A stretch of 64,000 bases of DNA from NCBI RefSeq assembly GCF_032062135.1, contig NC_092860.1, forward strand, positions 155,702,618-155,766,617. Reading direction: 5' to 3'. Positions 1 through 11,162 of the stretch are shown here, piece after piece. The notes beneath the pieces are model-generated. The model saw only the letters and a list, made by a program, of their open reading frames with translations, was not told where the DNA came from and did no database searches. Source of the DNA: Pyxicephalus adspersus (lineage: Eukaryota > Chordata > Amphibia > Anura > Pyxicephalidae). The position numbers were made by a program, and so were the translations under genes. Each line of letters starts with the position of its first letter. The stretch's first letter is position 1.

Positions 1-676
1 AAATGCACTGGTATTATTGCACAACTTTTTCACAAAATGCTCCTTGGGCTGGGTCTTTTGGCAAAGGAATTATTATATCTGGCCCAAAGGCCAGCCATGG
101 CACTTATTTATGTGGGTTTATTGCACCTTGCACTTTGCACCAGACAAATAAGGCACTTGTCCTTCTGGTTTCGCTGCCTGAACATTGGTGTGAATATTGG
201 TGTGGGTCCCTCTAAGCCACAGGTCTCTCTTTGGGGGAGCCCTTGCTCAGTTGCTAAAGAGGTCTTAGCTCCGGTTGGCCATCAAGTTGGTCCTAGTAAA
301 TGGAGCCACCCAGTTTCAGCTGTGTGTGGTCAGCATAGGAAGCTTGTCTCCTGCCTAGAGCAATATGCCATGTGGGGATCAGGAAAGAGGTCGTAGTCAC
401 CTTAGGGATGGGACCATATAAAGCATCTGGTACAATTTTTTGTTTGTTCACATGTGCACTCACTTTTTTGTTGTACTGAGTTGAGGAATTGGATTTTTTT
501 GTTACTAGAAATATAGATGTGCTGTGTCCACAACATGTAGGCAGAGCTGGAAACTCATGAGTGAAGATTTGACTTTACCCACCAAGTTCATTGAGACTTA
601 TGAGAAACCATTGAGTTCAACTCATCAGCAGGGATCCATACCTGAAATATTACTTTTAGACAGACAGACCTCTGTC
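1..676. other. Unassigned sequence at the left edge
   Basis: No coding similarity, RNA gene or clear repeat was recognised. Short open frames on the plus strand (3-396 and 524-871) show no family motif, and the second lies antisense to the aerolysin-like segment. It may be downstream flank of the minus-strand lectin/aerolysin-like locus. Confidence 0.4.
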
Positions 677-882
677 CTAATCATCATAATCTTCCTGTCT
701 GACCTTAATATTGTAGAAAGATATTCCTTTCCATGTGCCCTTAATAAATGTTTCATTGACAAGCATGGTGAGGACTTTGGCCTGATACGGAACAGTGAGT
801 TCTGCCTTTACAATGGAGACCACCACCTTCACAGCTTTACCAGGATCATTCTCCATATTAGAGCTGGATGAATAGGTGACCT
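677..882 (-). pseudogene. Aerolysin-like domain, C-terminal part (terminal exon)
   Basis: On the minus strand an acceptor (TTGCTAG) precedes an open frame that ends in TAG at 677-679. It contains a PGKAVKVVVSIVKAEL stretch, a VPYQAKVLTML segment and a GTWKGISFYNIKV end. The pattern 'pro-gly-lys, basic-valine strand, VPY, ..., G-x-W-x-G-x-x-x-Y-N' is what I know from the C-terminal beta-strands of aerolysin-like and natterin-like proteins. Those proteins oligomerise and insert a beta-barrel into membranes. Its neighbour at 1038-1235 looks like the preceding part of the same domain. I call it a pseudogene because the upstream piece lacks a usable donor and the lectin-like part has stops; this exon taken alone is open. 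It could instead be the last exon of a working gene with some exons hidden in the gap. Confidence 0.6.
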
Positions 883-1037
883 CTAGCAAGAGACAAACAT
901 GAACAGAATTTATACACATTTAAGTTAGCCAGAAACCCTCCTACATCATTTCAAGTGGTATTAAACCCCAGTGAAAATTTAGAGAAGTGATAGTCACACT
1001 CTTACTCTTAAAGAAAGAGACCTTTTAATTTCATCAA

Positions 1038-1235
1038 TTAATTAAGATTGGAAAAATTTGCTTCGATTTCATTGGTCGTCATTAAGTTCCAGGTTTTGGT
1101 GCCACTCATTTTGATGTTTGCCTCAATGTCTAAAATCACCGGGATTCCAGCTTTAAAGGTCAAGTCTGCACCAAACCCAAGGGTATGGCTGTTCTCCTCG
1201 GAGAAGCGGCTGGACTCTTTAATAGTCTTACTAAA
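1038..1235 (-). pseudogene. Aerolysin-like domain, membrane-insertion/stem part
   Basis: After an acceptor (TTTTACCAG) the minus strand reads FSKTIKESSRFSEENSH, then LGFGADLTFKAGIP, a DIEANIKMSGTKTWNL strand and MTTNEIEANF, and ends at a TAA near 1038. The alternating Ser/Thr-rich strand, then 'TFKAGIP' and a 'G-T-K-T-W' strand, is the usual layout of the aerolysin/natterin stem region. In such genes a donor site normally follows the Thr/Asn-rich strand, but no GT donor is seen before the stop. A splice-site or frame lesion is therefore likely. Frame and order fit 677-882 as the following exon. Confidence 0.6.
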
Positions 1236-1580
1236 CCTGGTAAAACAAATGACAATTACGGCCAATCAGGAAATAGCCTTAATCACCCTTGGCAATTTAG
1301 CTAGTTTAGACACAGCACTCTGTGTTTGTGCAACGTGTCTCCTTTAGTGCCAAGCCCCTAGCTTGCTGAGTTAGTTCCTGTACACCGGTTGATTAAGTCA
1401 CTGTTGATTCATTTCCCTGTCCAGCACCTATGTTAACCCCAATGGTGCAATCTGGTGTTTCCCTGCCTGTTCCCTTGTGCTGTTCCAGTGTTCCTCTGTA
1501 TCTGCGGTGATCCCTGTGTCACCTGTTCCTCTTGTCACTTCCTGTGTCTCCTGTGCTCCCCTGTGCATGAGGTGGCCCCC

Positions 1581-2469
1581 NNNNNNNNNNNNNNNNNNNN
1601 NNNNNNNNNNNNNNNNNNNNNNNNNNNNNNNNNNNNNNNNNNNNNNNNNNNNNNNNNNNNNNNNNNNNNNNNNNNNNNNNNNNNNNNNNNNNNNNNNNNN
1701 NNNNNNNNNNNNNNNNNNNNNNNNNNNNNNNNNNNNNNNNNNNNNNNNNNNNNNNNNNNNNNNNNNNNNNNNNNNNNNNNNNNNNNNNNNNNNNNNNNNN
1801 NNNNNNNNNNNNNNNNNNNNNNNNNNNNNNNNNNNNNNNNNNNNNNNNNNNNNNNNNNNNNNNNNNNNNNNNNNNNNNNNNNNNNNNNNNNNNNNNNNNN
1901 NNNNNNNNNNNNNNNNNNNNNNNNNNNNNNNNNNNNNNNNNNNNNNNNNNNNNNNNNNNNNNNNNNNNNNNNNNNNNNNNNNNNNNNNNNNNNNNNNNNN
2001 NNNNNNNNNNNNNNNNNNNNNNNNNNNNNNNNNNNNNNNNNNNNNNNNNNNNNNNNNNNNNNNNNNNNNNNNNNNNNNNNNNNNNNNNNNNNNNNNNNNN
2101 NNNNNNNNNNNNNNNNNNNNNNNNNNNNNNNNNNNNNNNNNNNNNNNNNNNNNNNNNNNNNNNNNNNNNNNNNNNNNNNNNNNNNNNNNNNNNNNNNNNN
2201 NNNNNNNNNNNNNNNNNNNNNNNNNNNNNNNNNNNNNNNNNNNNNNNNNNNNNNNNNNNNNNNNNNNNNNNNNNNNNNNNNNNNNNNNNNNNNNNNNNNN
2301 NNNNNNNNNNNNNNNNNNNNNNNNNNNNNNNNNNNNNNNNNNNNNNNNNNNNNNNNNNNNNNNNNNNNNNNNNNNNNNNNNNNNNNNNNNNNNNNNNNNN
2401 NNNNNNNNNNNNNNNNNNNNNNNNNNNNNNNNNNNNNNNNNNNNNNNNNNNNNNNNNNNNNNNNNNNNN
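1581..2469. other. Assembly gap (N run)
   Basis: A run of 889 N. The left flank (1430-1580) is a pyrimidine-rich, imperfectly repetitive stretch (CTGTTCC/CTGTGTC motifs), so the gap may hide a minisatellite. It lies between the lectin-like and aerolysin-like pieces and could hide exons that join them. Confidence 0.98.
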
Positions 2470-2962
2470 CTGAAAGACATGAACTGGGAAAACTGGAGCC
2501 AGGATCCCGTTCAAACCATTGTATTTTCCTTTAGCCATTGCTTAGCATCTTGTTGTTTAGGTGGATTTCCCTTCACTGCATATAAAACACCACTCGGATC
2601 GAAGAACATGGCCTCGATACGATCCCAACCTTTGTTGCCTATTTTTGTTGCTGAGCAGTAGACCCGGGGTACATATTCATTCATGGGTCTCGGACCTTTG
2701 TAGAAGCATCCATCAGTGGTTGTTATATACAAATCTCCACTGGGATAGAAGAAAATGACTTTGAAATTCTATTCATAAATTCCAATTCTTTTGGTAACAG
2801 AAAACCAGTCTTTGTTTTCTTTTCATGGCATTGGTCCAACGTAGAGATCTCCATTGTGGTTGCAGTTAAGATTCCCACCTGGACTGTGGATAACATGGCT
2901 CACTTTGTCAAGTTTCCCAAGGACTGCAACCCTTTCGTGAAAATGATGGTGTTTGTTTTTTT
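2470..2962 (-). pseudogene. Tachylectin-2-like beta-propeller lectin segment, broken
   Basis: The minus strand encodes at least two beta-propeller blades of the tachylectin-2 type. Each has a W-x-x-(F/I)-(K/E)-x-x-F-F-x-P-x-G-x-L-Y core, here IEAMFFDPSGVLYAV and KVIFFYPSGDLYITTT, followed by a turn of the YKGPRP type. Tachylectin-2 is a five-bladed GlcNAc/GalNAc-binding innate-immune lectin of about 47 residues per blade. The 2511-2732 part is open, with a good blade sequence (GNKGWDRIEAMFFDP). The upstream part (2740-2962) carries at least two in-frame stops, one after GPMP and one just before the next blade core. It is therefore a pseudogene, or two diverged copies. The 3' side runs into the 1581-2469 gap. 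The aerolysin-like pieces downstream on the same strand suggest one lectin plus pore-former gene. Confidence 0.62.
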
Positions 2963-4960
2963 GGGGTTATACCATTTCTTACAGTATTATCCTTCTCTAC
3001 CACCAACAGAAGAGTGTCTAAAAAGAAATAAAAAATAATTTTGTTATAATCTATAACACTTTAAAAATACTTGATCTTAGTTGTCGAACACATTTACAAA
3101 ATATGACCAACGTTTGTAGACCCCATATGAGCTTGATGGGTTCCCTATATTAAAACCATTGGTAGTAATTTGTGGCTACAACAATCTTCACTGCTCCTGG
3201 GAGGGCTGAGAGGGATTTTTGGGAATAAGTATCCATTTAGTCAAAAGTGCTACTGTGTGGAAAGGTGTTGGACCAGAAGACCAAAAGACATGGCGGCTTG
3301 ACCAGTTTTTTGGTAGGGGTTAGGCAGATTCTGCTAGTAGTGGTGATGATGGTGGTTGGAACATATTACCATGGCTCGTATAACAGCTGGTAGACAAACA
3401 GCACTTGGTGTAAACTATATTCTTTGTATGGGTCCTAAAAAGATGATGATAGTGTTTTGGATATGACATAGGTACTGGATGAGAGTAATGAGGAGGATGG
3501 TGGTGGTGGTGGTGATGGGGGGTGCGTGTGGTACTTTGCAACAACACCCAAAATAAATACAAGTTTTTACAATGCAGCAGATACCTCCAACTCTGGGACA
3601 GCTCTAAGATCATGAAGTAGAGGGGCTTCAGTTTAATGGGTGCCCCTTCTATGAGCTTTTTTTGTGCCCACTTGTGATATGGATCTTTGTGTGTGGTGAA
3701 TGTAAACACAGGGTAAACCATGGACAGACACACATTATTCAATATCTGCCAACTGAATGCTCCCTTGCCCAAGTTACTGGTTGCACATTCCTTGCCATAC
3801 AAATTGGTGGAAGCCAGCTTGTTTAAAGAACTGGTGTGTGCTTAGCCCTATTGGAGGATAGCAAGCCGCCATTATTTTTCAAACCAGCCCATCACTATAC
3901 AAAGACATAGCCCGTATTATCTCCTCTTCTCTTAAGAGTGTGTAGCCATGTCAATACGATGGCTGATACTTGGAGCAGTGGCTACTGGCAGGGGCACTAC
4001 TTGTCCTTCATGGCTCACTGGGCCAATGTCTTGTGTCTCACTGAGACATTCACTCAGTAGGTTGGTCATGATGATGAGTTGCATTGTTGTCTCCTCTTCT
4101 GATTCCTTTTTTCCACTCAAAAAAGTTCCAAAAGTATTTTCAGGCACATGGTCATTCAGACGTACAACTAGTCAGTCTAGGTGGGAGAAGTCCCCGTGCC
4201 AGTGAGTACCATATGCACTGGCTCTCCCCCTGCTACCTCTAAACTGGCAATGTGATAGACTGCAGGTCTGCCACAGTGAACAGACAGTAACTGCTATCAA
4301 GCTATGGGGAATGGACGGGTACTGAAAACATGCTCTAGGAGATGGACAGGGACTGCAGACATGCTTAGAAATAGAAAACCTAAACTTCTAATAAAGCTAC
4401 CAAAAAAGAGAAAGATGTTTTATAGTACATAGACAGCAAGCAGATAATCAAGATTAGCAGAGGCAGGTTAGGTGCTAACTCAGTCCAGACACTACATTAA
4501 CAAATTAGGGCATGAACAAACTGAAGTCAGAAAGATACCCAGGAAATTACAAGGAAATTACAATATCAAGCTATCAATACATAAGATATCATGAGATTTA
4601 GAGCTGAGAACTAGAAGGATACATATATGTAGGTCTTTGTATGAAACAAGAGTCTCCTTTCAGTTCACACAGACCAAACTGACCATTCATCATTCAACTG
4701 ACACCATTCTAGCATCTGTCCCAGCCGTTAGCCAACCATCACCCATGGGTACAGCAAATTCTATAGCACTAAAAAGGTCTTTTACTTACCCAAATAAGCA
4801 GAAATGGGGTTCTAGGTGTTGTAGCTGTGAAAGATCCGCTTATATCCAGCCATGCCTCCTAAAAATCCCAGCACATTGACCTTATCCATATTTTGCTATG
4901 CCTAACACTTTTGCTTTTGGGTGTCCTGGGTCCAATACAGTCCTATCAATACCTCTGCTT
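2963..4960. other. Intergenic stretch, no recognised gene
   Basis: No family motif was recognised. A 160-codon minus-strand frame at 3320-3802 contains a seven-residue His run made by a CACCACC microsatellite near 3490-3520 and shows no domain. Open frames at 3932-4205 on both strands are also unrecognised. The stretch may hold decayed transposon sequence, but I cannot assign a family. Confidence 0.4.
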
Positions 4961-4961
4961 G

Positions 4962-5050
4962 TATGTTTTTATTATTATTATTATTATTATTATTAAACAG
5001 GATTTATATAGCGCCAACATATTACGCAGCGCTGTACATTAAATATATGC
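4962..5050 (+). repeat. (ATT)n plus 'gcgctgtacat' tail repeat
   Basis: About ten ATT units run into aggatttatatagcgccaac and gcgctgtacattaaat. The same core recurs in this window in both orientations at about 29228, 29296, 34308, 37530, 40566, 51160, 55730 and 62950. Longer copies carry 'gagcttacaatct' beside it. The shape (conserved 3' tail ending in a trinucleotide microsatellite) suggests a LINE/SINE tail family; the family name is inference. Confidence 0.75.
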
Positions 5051-5418
5051 TACAGCAAACTCATATTTCTTGTTCAATTGTATATCGTTTGTAAAAAAAA
5101 ACCTAAACATTATTTTTTCACGTGAATGATATTCCCAATTCCCTGAAGAATATCCTCTGTGCTGATTTCTCAGGTGAGCATGTAATAATATTGGAAGCAG
5201 AGATCGCAGTAATTATTTTACACAACAATAATTGTATCCCTTGCTGACATTTTTCTCACTTTCGTAAATTAATTGTTTGCAAACAATTGGCCTCTTTGAA
5301 ATTAATTATGAAAATTTGTAGATAAAATTATTATCAATGGTACAATATCCTTTGTACTAAGACATTGGCATCCAGTCTATGAATTTTAACATTTTGAGAA
5401 CTAAAAATTGTACTTTTT

Positions 5419-5985
5419 ACGAGTATTTCCTCCTGACAGCCATATCCAATGATCGTTACGTGGCCATCTGCAAGCCTTTGCACTATCCACTTGTTTTAAA
5501 TAAGCGCCTAGGGTAGGTGCACTTCTTTTGGTTATATTTATTGCTGGCTTGGATTTCTTCTCCACCAATGAAGTCAACCATTATTTCTGTGGCATGATTC
5601 CATTGCTGAAACTGTCTTCCACGTCATTTACGGAGGACATCATGTTTTCAGAATATGTTCTACTTTCATGCTCACCTTGACCTCTTACTATTTTATCATC
5701 TTCACCATTCTCAGAATCCATACATTAGAAGGACGGAGGAAAGCCTTTTCCACCTCCTCGTCCAACCTTAGCATCGTCATCTTGTTTTACGTTGTCATCT
5801 TCTGCCTGTACATGAAGCCTCCGTCAACAAGTTCCCTAAACCAAAGCAAAGTCATGTCTGTGCTATTTGTCCAGGTCGTTCCCATGCTGAACCCAATCAT
5901 ATACAGCCTCAGGAACAAAGATGTGAAGGAGGCCATGGGAAAACAAAGAACAAAGCATTCCTGTGCTGCACTGACAACTAATAAG
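5419..5985 (+). pseudogene. Olfactory receptor pseudogene, 5'-truncated
   Basis: Nucleotide identity to the intact receptor at 15350-16330 starts abruptly at about 5419 ('gagtatttcctcctgacag', matching 15712 onward) and continues to about 5985. It covers TM3 to the C-terminus. The DRY-region motif NDRYVAICKPLHYP, the 'EGRRKAFSTSSSNLSIVILF' region and PMLNPIIYSLRNKDVKEA are present. A deletion of about 35-40 bases near 5507 removes most of TM4. Further small indels near 5620 and 5660 disrupt the frame around ECL2/TM5. TM1-TM2 are absent. The last 300 bases remain very close to the intact gene and stay open (5668-6015), so decay is recent or the parts arose by duplication. A foldback element starts right at its 3' end (6001). 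Confidence 0.9.
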
Positions 5986-6000
5986 CTGTTGGAACTCATT

Positions 6001-6233
6001 GGGCCTGATTTATGAAAGCTCTCTAAGGTTGGAGAACATAGACTATCATGGGGGAACTTGGGGGAACCAAACAAATCTGGAAATAATTTCTTATTTTATC
6101 TTATTATCTTAAAAATATTTTAATATTAAATGTTTTCAATCCAGAAGATCCATTCCAGATTTGCTGGATCACCCAAGTTCTCCCATGATAGTCTATCTTC
6201 TCCCGTCTTGGAGAGCTTTGATAAATAAGGCCC
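6001..6233. mobile_element. Foldback MITE, 'gggcctgatttat' family (copy 1)
   Basis: The left end reads gggcctgatttatgaaagct and the right end gagagctttgataaataagg, which are reverse complements over about 90 bases per arm (ctccaaG..GGAGAA..GATAGACTATCATGGG). Related copies lie at about 7429-7612, 24941-25153 and 34525-34725. There is no coding capacity, so it is a non-autonomous DNA element. Confidence 0.8.
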
Positions 6234-7083
6234 ATTGTATTTTATGTTTCAATGAAACATTTAAATGTTTTGTCTCATGTACCCACAGATCATTGTTTTA
6301 GATGTGTCTTGGAATGTCCACATGGTCTTCTAGAACCTGAGATCGGCCATGTTTTTTTTAGAATGAAAAGTTTCCCTCCACTGTCCATGAATGCCATTTT
6401 TATTCAGTGCTTTGCCTATAATTGACATATTAAATGAGATTTTGGTATGTTTAGCATTTCTTTAGGAATTACTTAAGGCTTCTTTTTCAACACACACGAG
6501 GTGGTCCTCGGTGTTGTTGGTTGCTATCTAGTAATAAATCAGGATCAGTATGTACTGTGTAGGTTCAAAGCTGAGTGGAGCAGTCATGCTGCTAAATGTA
6601 CTCAACTTTCCTTACATAAGAATAAATCAATACATTAAAGAATGCCCACAAAATTCTGCACAAAGATATCAGTAACATTTTAGGCATCTACTGGTGGGAT
6701 TCTTCCTAAGACTTGTCTATGACACTGCAGTTGCTTCTGAGATTGGCTTTGGTAGTTGAATGTAGACCCCTCAGTTATAGATCCAAGGTCAAGCAAAAAA
6801 GATGGTGACCCACAACAAAGAAGGTGACTTCCATTGGAAATACAAAATTCAGATGAGATAACACATACCTGGAAATGCTTCACTGACATATTACATATGT
6901 ATTGATTCAACATGAAAAATATATCTGGTGCTGGGTGTATTTTTTAGCGAATCACCTACCTGCAAATTATCACCCAAGAGAACCTGTTTTTCCGAGGTTA
7001 TTACAAGGTCTGTATTTCCCAGCCATGCAGGGTAGACATTAAGGGGTATTTACGACAGTATATATTATATATATATATATATA
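6234..7083. other. Intergenic, AT-rich, no recognised gene
   Basis: Nothing recognisable on either strand. A short (AT)n run at 7064-7083 leads straight into an assembly gap. Confidence 0.4.
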
Positions 7084-7367
7084 NNNNNNNNNNNNNNNNN
7101 NNNNNNNNNNNNNNNNNNNNNNNNNNNNNNNNNNNNNNNNNNNNNNNNNNNNNNNNNNNNNNNNNNNNNNNNNNNNNNNNNNNNNNNNNNNNNNNNNNNN
7201 NNNNNNNNNNNNNNNNNNNNNNNNNNNNNNNNNNNNNNNNNNNNNNNNNNNNNNNNNNNNNNNNNNNNNNNNNNNNNNNNNNNNNNNNNNNNNNNNNNNN
7301 NNNNNNNNNNNNNNNNNNNNNNNNNNNNNNNNNNNNNNNNNNNNNNNNNNNNNNNNNNNNNNNNNNN
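7084..7367. other. Assembly gap (N run)
   Basis: A run of 284 N, preceded by (AT)n and followed by AT-rich 'taataatattaataa', so it is probably an unresolved AT microsatellite. Confidence 0.98.
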
Positions 7368-7428
7368 TTAATAATATTAATAACAAAAATAATAAAGTAA
7401 CACATATTGTACCCGATTAAATACAGTT

Positions 7429-7612
7429 TCCCAACACTGGAGAAGACAGACCATCATGGGAGAACCTTGGTGGTCCAACAAACCTGGAATGGATTTCTCA
7501 TTTGCTATTAGCTGACAAATAGTTTAAATCCTAGACCAGATACATTTCAGGTTTGCTGGATCACCTACGTTTGACAGTCTATTTTCTCCAGTCTTGAAAA
7601 ATGTATTAATTC
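7429..7612. mobile_element. Foldback MITE, 'gggcctgatttat' family (copy 2, worn)
   Basis: The arms 'cactggagaagacagaccatc' and 'gacagtctattttctccagtc' pair, and the inner segment 'aacctggaatggatttctca' matches the other copies of the family. The outer ends have diverged. Confidence 0.65.
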
Positions 7613-8595
7613 AAATGTGTCTCACTTTAAATCCTTCAGTGAGAAGAATAATTCTGGGCTGTTATCTACAATGAACTCTAAACTGTTGACCTGTAAAGGT
7701 TTGTAAAGCGTCATCTTTGGATTTTAGGTATCGGACATTTTTGTGATGTCACAGATGACTGCAATTTTGGTTTCTATTTACTCAACATAATCTCATCTTT
7801 TTAATGTATACAAAAACCATACCGGAATTGCATTATATTTGCATGCATTATTTCCCGATTGTTTTGTTCTACAAGTTTTGAATCACAACTGTTACCATGC
7901 TTTGGGGGTTTTCAGTCATTTCCAACCTTAGAATAGGCATTTTATCACACAAATAATTTCAGAAGAAACTTTTTTTACACTTTTTGTATTGGGGAAACAT
8001 TACCATTCCATCCTGTAAGCATTGTCAAATCATGTGTTGCCTGTCATGGTTACTCCACCTAAATTCATTCACTTAAAATAATTATCTAAACCCAAGAATA
8101 GGGATGAGCGACTAAGCCTCTGACAATCTCAGAAAATTTCCTCGGACTTCTGATGGGTCCAGAAAATTTTGGCAAACCAATTTAACGAATTCCATTAATG
8201 TCAATTGGACGACTTTAAACATTAATAGCGAAGCCCCTATACATATCAGAAACACCACATTTTGTATGTAAGTGTAAGAGAACAGTGGCAACAAGGGACA
8301 CATACAAAAGTTCCAAAAGACCTTTTGCTTTTCCAGAAAATGGCAGCAAAGTTGGCAGGCAAATAGGATTTTTGCACGATGGATAGCGTTCAGAAGTCAG
8401 CATAAACATTAGGACATTGAGAAAGGGTGAACTCAACCCACTAGCAACAGTCTCTGCCCTTAAAACAGCAGGAGGCTGGATTGCTAGCTCTCATCATGAC
8501 TCCAATGAAGTGTGTTAGGAATGCCACCCATAGAGTTGTGGATAAGTAGCGCGTTGACATTAAGCTAAAGGATGGAGGACCAGAGACGGAGCGTG
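7613..8595. other. Intergenic, dispersed-repeat fragments
   Basis: No gene seen. At 8100-8220 a 'gggatgagcga ... aaaatttcctcg ... tcgatgggt' type segment resembles the one at 11226-11320, so it is a dispersed repeat. Another 'gctcgctcatcctta' end occurs near 9946-9962 in the opposite orientation. Confidence 0.45.
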
Positions 8596-9375
8596 GATCA
8601 GCGAGAGCAGTAGCAGTGTGTGGCCCCTGGTCAGCTATCCCCAGCGTGACCGCATTGGTAAGTGTCATGGAGAACTGGGTGTTGTCACAGATCCTTGCAG
8701 GTCCAGGGCCTTGTGCCTCATTCAGTGTCACCCAACCCTTACTCCCCAGCTGCCAGCACCAGCTCTGCTAAGGCATCATCTCTGCAGCTCACTTCCTGGT
8801 CCAGGTCATGTGACTCCCAGTCAGACGCTACACCACCGCAAGAGTGTTTCACAGATGTGCTCCCCCTGCTGGTGGAGAAGTGAACACCACCAACCTCTAG
8901 TCTCCTGGACCCCCTCTGGTGGTAGGATAGGGTGCAGCCAGTCACATGGCTCCAATCATCACCGGCCCTGCCCTTAAAAGGAAGTGAAGGGCAAAGAACA
9001 AGGAGTTGCCTGAACAAGGAGTTCCTTTGGCTCTGTTTCCAGGTTCCTGTTTGTTTATTTTCTTGCTCCTGTTTCTTTGTGTACCGACCCTGGCTTGACC
9101 CTGATTACTCCTGATCGCTGCCACCCCTGAGTACTCTCTGCTCTTCGCTCTGGTACCACTTCCTGTTTCTAGCAGCAGTCACCTGCCTCGGCATACACGG
9201 GGGCTGCACCCTGGCACTTTCTGGCAGCGCAACATCCTCACCTCTAGAGGCTCTGGTGAAAACCGGGCAGCTGCTTAGACTCTGCGCCCTGTGCAAGTCT
9301 GTACCAATTGAGCTGGTGACACAGAGGGTCCACCGTCCCGCCCTACAGTCCCGTTACAGCTGGAGTGCATCGTCA
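8596..9375. repeat. GC-rich dispersed repeat-like block
   Basis: A sharply GC-richer block in AT-rich surroundings. It includes 'cttgctcctgtttctttgtg' and 'ccctggcttgaccctgatta' phrases, a type that recurs more weakly at 15140-15330 ('cagcttggaccctggaatct', 'gccctgattaccaaac'). Several frames are open on both strands but none has a domain. I read it as a piece of a larger transposable element, class unknown. Confidence 0.45.
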
Positions 9376-10476
9376 ATGCCACCCAAAAGTGTGTAATACA
9401 ATTTTAGTGAATAGAGTACTGACAATCAGCAGCGGAAACCACATTGGTAACTGACATCTAGAGCTGGGTGTAGTCCATCCTCAGAAATTTAACTGTACCA
9501 AATGGCCTTCTTTTGTAAATAGGTATCAAAGATTAAAATATCTGTATTAGGACAGAAATGTTTCTGCAGAAAATGATCTTCTTTGCTAAATAGGACCAAG
9601 TAGCATCAAAAACTGCTATATCTGTATATATACAGAAGGCTCCTAACCTGTCCCTGTCTCCTTGCTTCTATCCATCACACAGAACACAATATAAAGTGAC
9701 TAACCCCTCCCTCCTTCATTGTATATATATGCCTGTGCTCATATCTCTCCTGATTGGTCTGCTGGGCCTTGCTGTGCATCTTGGGAGCAAATGATTTGCT
9801 CCCAGCCATGCCATTCCCGCCGCAAATAGTCACCGTTCCCGACCCCTGCATTTCCCTTGTTTGTTCAGCGGGAACATGACCTAATCACAAGGCCGTTCTC
9901 GCTTAAATGTTCGCTAATCGAGAAAGGCCCAATTCACTCACAAATCTTGCTCGCTCATCCTTACCCAAGAACAAAAATGTAAAATTGCTGTTTTATCAGC
10001 CTGCCCATTTTGCTGTGTGTCCTGTAGTCATAACTGTCCTAGAAGTGTGTTACTGGCAGAATTGCAAAGAAAATGAAATAATTGTAGAAAAAAGATCATT
10101 TATGGAACCACCACATCTAAATACTAGTAAGGTTTAGTCTACATGGACTGTTTCCCCTGCGTTTAACCTGAGGCTTTTAAAGCCCATGTTTGAAGTCCCC
10201 ATGCATTCCCCACGCTTTTGAGTGTTATCTTATACGTTGCTTGCAACATTTAAAAAATTAAAACTTTGGATAAACGGAAGAAAATGTGGGAAAACGCATG
10301 AAAACGCTTGAAAACGCTTCCATTGAACTCAATTAGCAGTACTTTGGAATCTGGAAGCCCCCTTTAATAAGGAGACTCCCAGATCTCCACCGCCCCACCC
10401 TGGGGAATGAGTACAGGGGTACATAAAACCCCTTACTCATTCCCTGAAAGGGTTAAAATATATGTAAAAAAAAATA
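9376..10476. other. Intergenic, no recognised gene
   Basis: AT-rich sequence with a 76-codon frame at 9907-10137 of no recognisable family. Its left part overlaps the 'gctcgctcatcctta' dispersed-repeat end, so it is unlikely to be a gene. Confidence 0.4.
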
Positions 10477-11162
10477 GGACGAGGCTTTAATGTTAAATTA
10501 TTTGAATAATGTGTGTGTTTGTGTAACTAAACTTTTTTTTTTTTTTACAGGTTATCCCAATGACAGGAGGATTTCCAGAGATGCAATGAACACAGCCCTG
10601 GAAATCATCCTGACAGTGAGGGATTGCAGGACACTAGGGGTTAAATGAGGACAAGCCTCTCCATTCACCCCCAGTGCTCTGGCTGAGGTTTTACATTTCT
10701 CAGCCATTCAGCACTAGAGATGAATGAGGAGACTTGTGCCCATTCATCCCTAGTGCTCTGTGATTGGCTGATAAATAGGAAATCCTGATGACAGCTCAAG
10801 AATCATCAGGATATCCCTTTCCTCTTCCAATCAGGGAGCAGAGCAATCAGCGGAGCTTTACTATGCTGACAGCTCTGCTCCCCTGATCGCTCCTGCAGCC
10901 CTAGAGGAGCTGTGACATGTATTACACATACAGAACACGTCACAGCTCCTCTAGGGCTGCGGGAGTAATCAGGGGAGCAGAGCTGTCAGCATCGTAAAGC
11001 TCCGCTGATTGCTTTGCTCCCTGATTGGCAGAGGAAAGGGATATCCTGATGATGCTTGAGCTTGCTCATTCTGTCATTGAGATAACCTGTAAAAAATAAA
11101 GAAGTTTAATTACACAAACACACACACATTTATTAAATCAATTTAACATTAAAGCCTTGTCC
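10477..11162. mobile_element. Long palindromic (foldback) element with nested inverted repeat
   Basis: The left end ggacgaggctttaatgttaa is mirrored by ttaacattaaagccttgtcc at the right end. The arms then pair through gtgtgtttgtgtaa, a T/A run, acaggttatc, and on to cagctcctctagggctgc around a loop near 10916-10937. The left arm is about 215 bases longer than the right. The excess (about 10600-10770) holds its own inverted repeat (gacactagg...ccctagtgctctg), so it looks like a second element inserted in one arm. No transposase frame is present. Confidence 0.8.

Noticed and set aside
1428..2661. Long open frames on both strands (up to 394 codons)
   Set aside because: They run through 889 N and have only short real ends, so the length is meaningless.
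3320..3802. 160-codon minus-strand frame with a poly-His run
   Set aside because: The His run comes from a CACCACC microsatellite, and no conserved motif or splice context supports a gene.
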